From Betaproteobacteria bacterium GR16-43 (GTDB lineage Bacteria; Pseudomonadota; Gammaproteobacteria; Burkholderiales; Usitatibacteraceae): 64,000 nt of DNA. The stretch lies in NCBI GenBank assembly GCA_001953215.1, contig CP019169.1, forward strand, positions 620,001 through 684,000, read 5' to 3'. The translations under genes and the position numbers were made by a program. Within the stretch, counting starts at the first letter, position 1; every line of letters begins with the position of its first letter. Under the pieces are notes generated by a model. The model was not told the origin of the DNA and searched no databases. It saw only the letters and a program-made list of their open reading frames with translations. Below are positions 7,800-16,072 of the stretch, piece by piece.

Positions 7800-10031
7800 A
7801 TGCCCTCCCGTAACCGCCTGACGGCGATCGCGATCGCGACCGCTTTCGCGATCGAACCCCTGCACGCGCAAGCTCAAGCGATCGAGCACCTGCAGCTTCG
7901 GCTCGAACGCGCGCTGGGCGCGCTGCCCAAGCGCATCGATCGCCAGGCCGCCAAGTTCCTCGAAGCCGACCGCATCGAGGGCGATCGCGACACCGGCATC
8001 GTGGCCACGGGCGACGTCACGCTGCGGCAACTGGGTGCGGCGATCCGCGCCGACCGCGTCGAATACACCGAGGCGAACGACACCGCCCTGGCCACGGGCA
8101 ACGTGAAGCTCGAGCGCGAAGGCAGCTCGGCCACCGGGCCGAAACTCACCTTCCACCCGGACGCGGACACGGGCGAGATGGAGAGCCCGGTCTTCGCGAT
8201 CCCGAAGCTCGGCAACCGCCCGATCTCGGCGCGCGGCTCGGCCGAACGCGCGGTGCTCGAGCCCGACGACAAGACGCGCCTCTACCAGGCGCTCTACACG
8301 TCCTGCCCCGTGCCGCGCAACGATTGGTACCTCAAGGTGAGCGAGCTCGAGCTGGACAGCTCGCGCAACGTCGGCACCGCGTACAACTCGACCGTCTTCT
8401 TCCTCGGCGTGCCGATCCTCTACTCGCCCTGGCTCACGTTCCCGATCGACAACCAGCGGCGCAGCGGCTTCCTCGCGCCCACGCTCGGCACGTCGGGCAA
8501 GAGCGGCTTCGAGGTGGCGCTGCCGTACTACTGGAACATCGCGGAGAACCGCGACGCGACGATCACGCCGAAGCTCTTCAGCAAGCGCGGCGTGCAACTG
8601 GGCCTCGAGGGACGCTACCTCGAGCCGAAGTTCTCGGGCCAGATCGACGCGGAGTTCCTGCCCAACGACAAGATCGCCGAACGCGACCGCTACTTCCTCG
8701 GCCTGCGCCATGTGCAGTCGCTTCCCTACGGCTTCACCGCCGCGGTGACCGCGCAAAAGGTCTCCGACGACGACTACTTCCGCGACCTTTCCACGCGCCT
8801 GGCCGCCACGGCGCAGACCAACCTGCCGCGCGACGGGATCCTCGCCTGGGGCAACGAGGACATCGCGCTCTCGGCGCGCGTGCTCGCGTTCCAGACGCTG
8901 CAGGACCCGGCGCAGCCCCCCGTCGACTCGCCCTACAAGATGCTGCCCCAGCTCCTGGCCCGCGCCTATTGGCAGGACTGGCACGGCATCGACACCACGT
9001 TCTCCGGCGAGCTCTCGCGCTTCTCGCACCCGACGAAGACGAACGGGGACCGCTTCATCCTCTACCCGACGGTGCAGGTGCCGTGGCGCCGGCCCTGGGG
9101 CTACGTGGTGCCGAAGGTGGGCTACCACTTCACGCGCTACGACACCGACCCGAACGCCGACGGCCTGGTGAGCGACACGCGCTCGCTGCCGATCGCGAGC
9201 GTGGACGCGGGCCTCTACTTCGACCGGCCCTACACGTTCCTCGGGCGCGAGTACCAGCAGACGCTCGAGCCGCGCCTGTACTACCTCTACGTCCCTTTCC
9301 GCGACCAGACGAAGCTGCCGAACTTCACCACGGCGGAGATGGACTTCAACTATTCGCAGATCTTCTCCGAGAACCGCTTCATCGGCGGCGACCGCATCGG
9401 CGACGCGAACCAGGTGACGCTCGCCCTCGCCACGCGCTTCGCCGAGAGCGACACGGGCGTCGAGCGGTTGAAGGCCGCGCTCGCGCAGGTCTACTACTTC
9501 GAGCCCCGGCGCGTGACGCTGAACCCGGGCGAGCAGCCCCAGGACACGGGCCGCTCGGACCTGCTCGCCATCATCTCCGCGACGGTCGCGAAGAACACCG
9601 TCATCGATGCCGGCCTGCAGTACGCCACGGGCGCCAACCAGCAGAGCAAGAACTACTTCGGGGTGCGCTACTTCCCGCAGCCCGGCAGCGTGATCAACGC
9701 GTCCTACCGCTACACGCGCGACGCCATCGAGCAGATCGACCTGTCGACCCAGTGGCCGCTCACGAGCACGATCACCGGCGTGGCGCGCGTGAACTGGAGC
9801 CTCCGGGACAACAAGCTCCTCGAGGGCCTGGCGGGCTTCGAATATAATGCGGGCTGCTGGCAGGTTCGCGCCGTGGCGCACCGGTTCATCACCTCGTCAC
9901 AGCAGGTCTCGACCTCCTTCCAGATCCAGCTCGAGCTCACCGGGCTCTCGCGCATCGGCATCAACCCGCTGGAAACGCTCCGGCAGAACATCACCGGCTA
10001 CCGCCGCTCCGACGAAATCGTCCCGCCATGA
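7800..10031 (+). CDS. lptD: LPS-assembly protein LptD
   Basis: Outer-membrane beta-barrel that inserts lipopolysaccharide into the outer leaflet with LptE. I choose ATG 7800 (743 residues) because a classic signal peptide begins there and ends near LHAQAQA; GTG 7758 would add 14 charged residues. After the signal comes an OstA/LptA-like jellyroll (about 50-180), then the LptD barrel with FFLGVPILYSPWLTFPIDNQRRSGFL and many aromatic strands to the C-terminus. Only two cysteines are visible in the mature part (TSCPVP and NAGCW), one in each domain, compared with four in E. coli, so a single inter-domain disulfide is expected. The stop overlaps surA. Confidence 0.96.
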   Translation: MPSRNRLTAIAIATAFAIEPLHAQAQAIEHLQLRLERALGALPKRIDRQAAKFLEADRIEGDRDTGIVATGDVTLRQLGAAIRADRVEYTEANDTALATGNVKLEREGSSATGPKLTFHPDADTGEMESPVFAIPKLGNRPISARGSAERAVLEPDDKTRLYQALYTSCPVPRNDWYLKVSELELDSSRNVGTAYNSTVFFLGVPILYSPWLTFPIDNQRRSGFLAPTLGTSGKSGFEVALPYYWNIAENRDATITPKLFSKRGVQLGLEGRYLEPKFSGQIDAEFLPNDKIAERDRYFLGLRHVQSLPYGFTAAVTAQKVSDDDYFRDLSTRLAATAQTNLPRDGILAWGNEDIALSARVLAFQTLQDPAQPPVDSPYKMLPQLLARAYWQDWHGIDTTFSGELSRFSHPTKTNGDRFILYPTVQVPWRRPWGYVVPKVGYHFTRYDTDPNADGLVSDTRSLPIASVDAGLYFDRPYTFLGREYQQTLEPRLYYLYVPFRDQTKLPNFTTAEMDFNYSQIFSENRFIGGDRIGDANQVTLALATRFAESDTGVERLKAALAQVYYFEPRRVTLNPGEQPQDTGRSDLLAIISATVAKNTVIDAGLQYATGANQQSKNYFGVRYFPQPGSVINASYRYTRDAIEQIDLSTQWPLTSTITGVARVNWSLRDNKLLEGLAGFEYNAGCWQVRAVAHRFITSSQQVSTSFQIQLELTGLSRIGINPLETLRQNITGYRRSDEIVPP

Positions 10032-11377
10032 ACAAAGCGCTCCTCGCCCCCATCCTCCTCGCCGCCGCGGCCGCCTACGCGCAGGCCCCGGCCACGCCGA
10101 GCGCGCCTCCCGCGCCGCGGCTGGACACGAGGCTCTCCACGACGCCTTCGCGCATCGTCGCCGTCGACCGCATCGTGGCCGTCGTGAACGACGAGGTGAT
10201 CACCCAGAACGACCTCACCGAGCGCGTGGCCCTGGTGGCCGCCCAGTTGCGCAAGGGCGGGGCCCAGTTGCCCGCCGCGGACGCGCTCCAGCGCCAGATC
10301 CTGGAGCGCATGATCAACGACATGGTGCAGGTCCAGATGGCGAAGGAGTCGGGCCTGCGCGTGGACGACGCCACGCTCGACCGCACCATCCAGCGCATCG
10401 CCTCGGAGAACAATCTCTCGATGAGCGATTTCCGCGCCGCGCTCGAGCGCGACAGCGTGAACTACACCCGCTTCCGCGACGACATCCGCAGCGAAATCCT
10501 GCTCGCGCGCCTGCGCGAGCGCGAGATCGAGAACACGCTCGTGGTCACCGACGCCGAAGTGGAAACCGAAGTCGCGCGCGAAGCGAAGGAGAAGTCCGGC
10601 GATTCCGAGTACCGCCTCTCGCACGTCCTGGTGATGGTGCCCGCGCAGGCTTCGCCCGAGCAGATCGAGCAGCGCCGCCGCCGCGCGCTGCTGGCGCTCT
10701 CCGAGTTGCGCCGCGGCACGAACTTCGCGCAGGTCGCCGCCCAGTTCTCCGACGCGCCCGACGCCCTGCAGGGCGGCAACCTCGGCTGGCGCGCCTCGGG
10801 CCGCCTGCCCTCGCTCTTCCTCGATGCGATCGAGAAGCTCCAGCCGGGCGACATCAGCGACATCGTGCGCAGCCCCAACGGCTTCCACATCGTGAAGCTG
10901 CTCGAGAAGCGCGGCAAGGCCGCGGCCGGCGGCATCCAGCAATCCAAGGTGCGCCACATCCTCGTGCGCTCCAAGGAAGGCCTTTCGGACACGGAAGCGC
11001 GCGAGCGCCTGCAGCGCCTGCGCGAGCGCGTGGCCACCGGCACCGACTTCGGCGAACTGGCGAAGCTGCACTCCGACGATTCGTCGGCCGCGAAGGGCGG
11101 CGACCTGGGCTGGGTCGCCCCGGGCGACACCGTCCCCGAATTCGAACGCGCCATGAACGCATTGCAAGCCAACGAAGTGAGCCAGCCGATCCAGACGCCG
11201 TTCGGATGGCACCTGATCCAGGTGCAGGAACGCCGCTCCGACGAGCTCTCCGAGGACCGCAAGAAGCTCGCGGCCCGCCAGGCCATCCGCGCCCGCAAGG
11301 GCGACGAGGCCTACGCCGACTGGCTGCGCCAGGCCCGCGACCGCGCCTTCGTCGAGAACCGACTCGACGAGCGCTAG
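10028..11377 (+). CDS. surA: Periplasmic chaperone and peptidyl-prolyl isomerase SurA
   Basis: SurA escorts unfolded outer-membrane proteins, including LptD, to the Bam complex. The 449-residue product has a signal peptide ending near YAQA, an N-terminal chaperone domain (about 45-185, starting VDRIVAVVNDEVIT) and two parvulin PPIase domains: the first around 190-290 (SHVLVMVP, GGNLGW) and the second around 300-400 (VRHILVRS, GGDLGWV). A C-terminal helix follows. The start overlaps the lptD stop as ATGA, so the barrel and its chaperone are coupled. Confidence 0.96.
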   Translation: MNKALLAPILLAAAAAYAQAPATPSAPPAPRLDTRLSTTPSRIVAVDRIVAVVNDEVITQNDLTERVALVAAQLRKGGAQLPAADALQRQILERMINDMVQVQMAKESGLRVDDATLDRTIQRIASENNLSMSDFRAALERDSVNYTRFRDDIRSEILLARLREREIENTLVVTDAEVETEVAREAKEKSGDSEYRLSHVLVMVPAQASPEQIEQRRRRALLALSELRRGTNFAQVAAQFSDAPDALQGGNLGWRASGRLPSLFLDAIEKLQPGDISDIVRSPNGFHIVKLLEKRGKAAAGGIQQSKVRHILVRSKEGLSDTEARERLQRLRERVATGTDFGELAKLHSDDSSAAKGGDLGWVAPGDTVPEFERAMNALQANEVSQPIQTPFGWHLIQVQERRSDELSEDRKKLAARQAIRARKGDEAYADWLRQARDRAFVENRLDER

Positions 11378-11399
11378 CGCGCCCGCCGGGGGCCACGCC

Positions 11400-12365
11400 G
11401 TGGCGCAACTTCCCCGCATCGCCATCACGGCCGGCGAACCCGCCGGCATCGGGCCGGATCTCTGCGTGCTCCTGGCCGCGAAGCCCTTCGCGGGCGAGCT
11501 CGTGTTCCTCGGGGATCGCAACGTGTTCGAGGCGCGCGCGAAGCAACGCGGCGTCGCCTTCGATCTCCCCGACTACGCGCCCGGCACGCACGCGCCCGCA
11601 TCCCTGTTGAACACGCCGGTCGCACGCACGGTCTCGCCCGGCAAGCTCGACCCGGCAAACGGGCGCCACGTGCTGGCGCTGCTCGACCGCGCGATCGACG
11701 GCTGCGTCGCGAAGGAATTCGCGGCGATGGTCACCGCCCCGGTGCAGAAGAGCACGATCAACGACGCGGGCGTTGCCTTCTCCGGCCATACGGAATACCT
11801 CGCCGAGCGCACGCACACGCCGCGCGTGGTGATGATGCTCGTGGGCGGCACGCTGCGCGTGGCGCTTGCCACGACGCACTTGTCGCTGGCGCAAGTGCCC
11901 GCGGCGATCACGCAGGCCGGCCTCGTGGAAACGCTGCGCATCGTCGATCGCGACCTGCGCGCGCGCTTCGGCTTCGCGAAACCGCGCATCCTCGTGGCGG
12001 GCCTGAACCCGCATGCGGGTGAATCGGGCCACCTGGGCCGCGAGGAGATCGAGCGGATCGCGCCCGCCCTGGCGGCCGTCCAGGCCGAAGGCATCGATGC
12101 GCGCGGCCCCTACCCGGCCGACACGCTCTTCACGCCGCGCATGCTCGAAAACGCGGACGCGGTGCTCGCGATGTACCACGACCAGGGCCTGCCGGTACTG
12201 AAGCACGCGGCTTTCGGCGACGCGGTGAACGTGACGCTGGGGCTTCCGATCGTGCGCACCTCGGTCGATCACGGCACCGCGCTCGACCTCGCGGGCCACG
12301 GCGACATCGACACGGGAAGCCTCGAGGCCGCGCTGGCCCTCGCCATCGACCTCGCGCGCCGCTGA
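11400..12365 (+). CDS. pdxA: 4-hydroxythreonine-4-phosphate dehydrogenase PdxA
   Basis: NAD-dependent enzyme of pyridoxal-phosphate synthesis, 321 residues, normal length. Signature blocks are AITAGEPAGIGPDL at the N-terminus, VTAPVQK, SGHTEYLAE with a metal-binding His, and MYHDQGLPVLKH with another. The start is GTG at 11400, preceded by a G-rich stretch that could serve as ribosome-binding site. It lies 22 bases after surA and its stop shares one base with the rsmA start, the conserved proteobacterial order surA-pdxA-rsmA. Confidence 0.95.
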   Translation: MAQLPRIAITAGEPAGIGPDLCVLLAAKPFAGELVFLGDRNVFEARAKQRGVAFDLPDYAPGTHAPASLLNTPVARTVSPGKLDPANGRHVLALLDRAIDGCVAKEFAAMVTAPVQKSTINDAGVAFSGHTEYLAERTHTPRVVMMLVGGTLRVALATTHLSLAQVPAAITQAGLVETLRIVDRDLRARFGFAKPRILVAGLNPHAGESGHLGREEIERIAPALAAVQAEGIDARGPYPADTLFTPRMLENADAVLAMYHDQGLPVLKHAAFGDAVNVTLGLPIVRTSVDHGTALDLAGHGDIDTGSLEAALALAIDLARR

Positions 12366-13132
12366 TGCTCCCGAAACCCCGCAAGCGCTTCGGCCAGCAC
12401 TTCCTCACCGACCGGCACTATCTCTCGCGCATCGTCTCCACGATCGACCCGAAGCCGGGCGACAACATGGTGGAGATCGGCCCCGGGCCGGGCGCGCTCA
12501 CCGACGAGCTCGCGAAGCACGTGAAGCCGCTGCACGTGATCGAGGTGGACCGCGACCTCGCCGCCGCCCTGCGCGCGCGCTACGACCCGTCGCGGGTGAC
12601 CGTGCATGAGGCCGACGTGCTCGAGTTCGATTTCTCCTCGCTGCCCACGCCGCTGCGCGTGGTCGGCAACCTGCCGTACAACATCTCCTCGCCGATCCTC
12701 TTCCAGGTCGCCGCGTTCGCCGAGCACGTCGTGGACGCGGTCTTCATGCTGCAGCGCGAAGTGGTCGAGCGCATGGTGGCCGATCCCGACAGCGCCGAGT
12801 ACGGGCGGCTTTCGGTGATGCTGCAGTACCGCTTCGCGATGGACCTCGCGGTGAAGGTGCCGCCCGGCGCATTCACCCCGCCGCCGAAGGTCGATTCCGC
12901 TGTCGTGTGGATGCGGCCGCTCGGGGCTTCGCGCTTGCGCGCGAAGGATGAGGCGCTCTTCGCGCGCGTCGTCGCCGCCGCGTTCTCCCAGCGCCGCAAG
13001 ACGCTGCGCAATGCCCTGAAGCCGCTCGGGATGAGTGAAGCCTTCGAGCGCGCGGGCATCGACCTGCAACGCCGCGGGGAGACGCTGGGGGTGGCGGAGT
13101 TCGTCGCCCTCGCGGATGCCGCCTCGGGCTAG
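12365..13132 (+). CDS. rsmA: 16S rRNA (adenine1518/1519-N6)-dimethyltransferase
   Basis: RsmA (KsgA) dimethylates two adjacent adenosines near the 3' end of 16S rRNA during small-subunit assembly. 255 residues. SAM-binding motif EIGPGPGALTDELA (about 37-50), the acidic VIEVDRDL, and the catalytic NLPYNISSPILF near residue 101 are intact. RFGQHFLTD at the N-terminus is typical. Start ATG shares its A with the pdxA TGA. The 3' end overlaps the convergent downstream gene by four bases through a shared CTAG. Confidence 0.97.
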   Translation: MLPKPRKRFGQHFLTDRHYLSRIVSTIDPKPGDNMVEIGPGPGALTDELAKHVKPLHVIEVDRDLAAALRARYDPSRVTVHEADVLEFDFSSLPTPLRVVGNLPYNISSPILFQVAAFAEHVVDAVFMLQREVVERMVADPDSAEYGRLSVMLQYRFAMDLAVKVPPGAFTPPPKVDSAVVWMRPLGASRLRAKDEALFARVVAAAFSQRRKTLRNALKPLGMSEAFERAGIDLQRRGETLGVAEFVALADAASG

Positions 13133-13698
13133 AAGTAGCCCGCCTTGTGCAGCTTGTAGAGCGCCCAGAGCAGGAACAGGACGCCGAACCCGATGCCGAC
13201 TGCCGAGGCACCGCCCTTCTTCGCGGGCGCGGGCGTGGCGCCGGACGCGGGTGTCTGCGCGAGCCACGCCTCGAAATCGGCGGGCGTGTCCCACTGCGAA
13301 CGGAACTGCTGCATGAAGGCGCGAAAGTCCGCCTCGGGCTTCACGATCCCGCCCTGCTGGTAGTCGTAGGCCACGAACCCGTGTGGGGCGAAAAGGCCCA
13401 CGATCTGGTGCAAAGACTCATAGAGAGCCCGCGGATCGCTCGCCATGCTCATGTGCATGCCGGCGCGGCGCGGTCCGATCTCCAGGTACGGAAGCTTCGC
13501 GCCATCCACGAGGATCAGCGCACCGTGCTCGCCCGCCTCGAACTTCGCCGCGGGATCGTACGCGAGCAGGCTCGCGCGAATCGCCTCGAGCCTCGCGCGG
13601 TCCTCCGCCGTGGGTTCGCCGTGCGGCTCGTCGTCGTCGACCTGCTCCTCGAGCGGCGCGTCGCCCGACGGGATGAAGAGTGTCACGTCATAGGACAT
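13129..13698 (-). CDS. Unrecognised protein with C-terminal membrane anchor
   Basis: I do not recognise this 189-residue protein. The N-terminal 150 residues look soluble and acidic at the start (EEQVDDDEPHGEP) with a mixed alpha/beta pattern. A Pro/Ala/Gly linker near 150-163 is followed by one hydrophobic helix (about 166-182) and a short basic tail, with no signal peptide, so it looks tail-anchored with the bulk in the cytoplasm. It sits one base from gloA on the same strand (TGA-C-ATG, gloA downstream) and overlaps rsmA convergently. Codon use matches its neighbours. Function unknown. Confidence 0.75.
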   Translation of the reverse strand: MSYDVTLFIPSGDAPLEEQVDDDEPHGEPTAEDRARLEAIRASLLAYDPAAKFEAGEHGALILVDGAKLPYLEIGPRRAGMHMSMASDPRALYESLHQIVGLFAPHGFVAYDYQQGGIVKPEADFRAFMQQFRSQWDTPADFEAWLAQTPASGATPAPAKKGGASAVGIGFGVLFLLWALYKLHKAGYF

Positions 13699-13699
13699 G

Positions 13700-14083
13700 T
13701 CAGTCCCTCTGGATGAACTCGATCTTGTAGCCGTCCGGGTCTTCCACGAAGGCGATCACCGTGGTGCCGTGCTTCATCGGGCCCGCTTCGCGCGTCACCT
13801 TGCCGCCGCGCTTCTTCACGTCGTCGCACGCGCGGTACGCATCGGGCACCGCGACCGCGAGGTGGCCGAAGCCGGTGCCGATCTCGTAGGACTTCGTGTC
13901 CCAGTTGTGCGTGAGCTCGACCACGGTGTGGTCGGCTTCGTCGCCGTAGCCCACGAAGGCGAGCGTGAACTTGCCCTCCGGGTAGTCCTTCCTGCGCAGC
14001 AGCTTCATGCCGAGCACGCCGGTGTAGAAATCGATCGACTTGTCGAGGTCACCGACGCGCAGCATCGTGTGGAGCATCCTCAT
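13700..14083 (-). CDS. gloA: Lactoylglutathione lyase (glyoxalase I)
   Basis: Converts the hemithioacetal of methylglyoxal and glutathione to S-lactoylglutathione. 127 residues. All four metal ligands fall where E. coli GloA has them: His5, Glu56, His74, Glu122. The short form without inserted loops is the Ni/Co-activated bacterial class rather than the Zn class. It probably shares a transcript with the membrane-anchored gene that ends one base downstream of its own region. Confidence 0.96.
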   Translation of the reverse strand: MRMLHTMLRVGDLDKSIDFYTGVLGMKLLRRKDYPEGKFTLAFVGYGDEADHTVVELTHNWDTKSYEIGTGFGHLAVAVPDAYRACDDVKKRGGKVTREAGPMKHGTTVIAFVEDPDGYKIEFIQRD

Positions 14084-14095
14084 GCAGCCTCCGGT

Positions 14096-14821
14096 TCAGA
14101 ACGAACGGTAGTGATGGTCGCTCGCGTGGAGCACGTCGCGCAACCGGCGGTAGTCGGGGCACAGGCGCTCGACCTCGGCCCAGAAGCTGGGCGAGTGGTT
14201 CATGTGGCGCAGGTGGGCGAGCTCGTGGCACACGACGTAGTCGATCAATTCCGGCGGCGCCTTCACGAGCCGCCACGCGAGGCGGATCTCGCGCTTCGAG
14301 TTGCAGCTGCCCCAGCGGCCGAGCGCCGAGGAGAGGAACACGCGCGGCATCGGCAATCCCGCGCCGCGCGCGTACGTGAAGGCACGGCCCGCGAGATGGG
14401 CCAGCGCCGCGCGCTTGTACCAGGCGACGACGGCCTTCTTCACCGCGTCGTCCGAATCCGCGGACGCGACGTGCAACTCACCGCCCTGGATTTCGACGCG
14501 GGCCCGGGCCGCGATGGAACGGCGCAGCACGAGCGACTGGCCGAGGTAAGGGAGCACGGCTCCATCGGCCCACGACGCGGCGGGCACCCGCTTGGCGCCC
14601 CACTCCGCGACCTTCTTCGTGATCCATTGCTCGCTCGCGCGCAGGTAGCCTTCGATGCTCGCGACCGAGGTCATCAGGGGAGCGTTCACCGTGAGGCCGT
14701 TCGCGTCGATCTTCAATCCCACGCCACGGCGGCCGCGGCGGCGCACCAGGACGTAATCCATCTCTGCGCCACCCAGAAGCAGGCGGCGCAGGTCACGCGA
14801 GACCAGCTCACGGGTCGGCAT
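14096..14821 (-). CDS. YgjP/WLM-type putative zinc metallohydrolase
   Basis: A 241-residue member of the YgjP-like M48-related family. The zinc motif HELAH is at 199-203, with a third His at 209 (RHMNH), preceded by the family block LGRWGSCNSKREIRLAWRL (about 168-186). No membrane segment or signal is present, so it is cytosolic. Substrate is unknown for the family. The start overlaps the end of plsC by 14 bases, and the gene belongs to the minus-strand run glyQ-glyS-gmhB-plsC. Confidence 0.88.
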   Translation of the reverse strand: MPTRELVSRDLRRLLLGGAEMDYVLVRRRGRRGVGLKIDANGLTVNAPLMTSVASIEGYLRASEQWITKKVAEWGAKRVPAASWADGAVLPYLGQSLVLRRSIAARARVEIQGGELHVASADSDDAVKKAVVAWYKRAALAHLAGRAFTYARGAGLPMPRVFLSSALGRWGSCNSKREIRLAWRLVKAPPELIDYVVCHELAHLRHMNHSPSFWAEVERLCPDYRRLRDVLHASDHHYRSF

Positions 14822-15533
14822 AGCGCTCCGGGTTCAACTTGCGCATCTGCCCTTCGATCCAGTTTTCCAGTTCCGCGTTGACGCTCGCGGCTTCGCGGCC
14901 CTGCGTGGGGATTGGCTTGCCGATCACCACGCGCACCGTGCCCGGATGCTTTCGAAACGCATACCGGCCCCAGTACTCGCCCGCGTTGTGCGCGATCGGC
15001 ACGACGGGAGCGCCGGTCTTCGTGGCCAACAGCGCGCCACCCTGGCCGTAGCGGCCGCGTTGGCCCACCGGGATGCGCGTGCCTTCGGGGAAGATCGAGA
15101 CCCACATGCCCTGGGCCATGCGCCTCGCACCGGTCTCCACGATCTGGTCGCGCGCGGACTTCCCGCTCGAGCGGTCGATCGGAATGGCGCGGATGCCCAT
15201 CAGGCCCCAGCCCACGAACGGAAGCCAGAGCAGTTGCTTCTTCACGATCCAGCATTGCGGCGGGAACGTCGCCTGCATGAAAACCGTTTCCCACGCCGAC
15301 TGGTGCTTGGCCATCAGCACGCTCGGGCGATCGGGAAGGTTCTCCCAGCCCTCGACGGTCCAGCGGATGCCGCAGCAGAGGCGCGCCAGCCAGATCACGC
15401 ACCACGCATAGAGCTTCGCCACGGCGCAGCCCGCGCGGTAGCCGAAGAGGCCGCCGAGGGGGACCGCGATCCCGAAAGGGATGGTGACCGCCACCGCGAG
15501 CACCAGGAAGATCGCGGAACGCAGCGCCGTCAT
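14808..15533 (-). CDS. plsC: 1-acyl-sn-glycerol-3-phosphate acyltransferase
   Basis: Makes phosphatidic acid at the inner membrane. 241 residues with an N-terminal hydrophobic segment. The acyltransferase box reads HQSAWE, an HX4E in place of the textbook HX4D; the second box FPEGTR and the third (VVPIAHNAG) are normal. To my knowledge the HQSxWE form is common in betaproteobacterial PlsC, so I do not read it as inactivation. Start ATG overlaps the gmhB stop (ATGA). Confidence 0.92.
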   Translation of the reverse strand: MTALRSAIFLVLAVAVTIPFGIAVPLGGLFGYRAGCAVAKLYAWCVIWLARLCCGIRWTVEGWENLPDRPSVLMAKHQSAWETVFMQATFPPQCWIVKKQLLWLPFVGWGLMGIRAIPIDRSSGKSARDQIVETGARRMAQGMWVSIFPEGTRIPVGQRGRYGQGGALLATKTGAPVVPIAHNAGEYWGRYAFRKHPGTVRVVIGKPIPTQGREAASVNAELENWIEGQMRKLNPERYADP

Positions 15534-16072
15534 GCGTGCGGGGCGGTGAGGTGCTTCACGGCCTCGGCGAGGTCGTCGAAGACTTGCGTCTTGCGCGGCA
15601 GCTTGCCGTCGGCCTGCGTCTTCTTGCCCTTGCCCGTGAGCACGAGGATGGGTTGCGCGCCGACCGCATCGGCCGCCTCCAGGTCGCGCAGGCTGTCGCC
15701 GATGGCCGGCACGCCCTTCAGCTCGGTGTGGAAGCGCAGCGCGATCTCCTCGAACATGCCGGTCTTCGGCTTGCGGCAGGTGCAGCTCTCTTCCGCCGTG
15801 TGCGGGCAGAAGAAGAGCGCGTCGATGCGCCCGCCCTGGCGGAACACCATCTCCATCATCTTGTCGTTGATGGCGTTCAGCGTCGCCATGTCGAAGAGCC
15901 CGCGCCCGATGCCCGACTGGTTGGTCGCGACGGCCACGCGGAACCCATCCTGCGAAAGGCGCGCGATGGCCTCGATCGAACCCGGGATGGCACGCCATTC
16001 GCCCGGCGACTTGATGTAGTTCGCGCTGTCGAAATTGATGACGCCGTCGCGGTCGAGGATGATGAGCTTCAT
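15530..16072 (-). CDS. gmhB: D-glycero-beta-D-manno-heptose-1,7-bisphosphate 7-phosphatase
   Basis: HAD-family phosphatase of ADP-heptose synthesis for the LPS inner core. 180 residues. The nucleophile motif is ILDRDGVIN at the N-terminus; TNQSGIGRG follows, and the family zinc loop is present as CPHTAEESCTCRKP. The last HAD motif is GDSLRDLEAA. The gene overlaps glyS upstream and plsC downstream by four bases each, a betaproteobacterial gene order. Confidence 0.95.
   Translation of the reverse strand: MKLIILDRDGVINFDSANYIKSPGEWRAIPGSIEAIARLSQDGFRVAVATNQSGIGRGLFDMATLNAINDKMMEMVFRQGGRIDALFFCPHTAEESCTCRKPKTGMFEEIALRFHTELKGVPAIGDSLRDLEAADAVGAQPILVLTGKGKKTQADGKLPRKTQVFDDLAEAVKHLTAPHA

Noticed and set aside
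7719-9881. 720-codon open frame on the minus strand opposite lptD
   Set aside because: It lies wholly over lptD, has no recognisable domain and a composition (Arg, Val, Glu, His rich) typical of the reverse frame of a GC-rich gene.
14808-15533. PlsC inactivation by HX4E in place of HX4D
   Set aside because: The HQSxWE form is, to my knowledge, usual in betaproteobacterial PlsC and the other motifs are intact.
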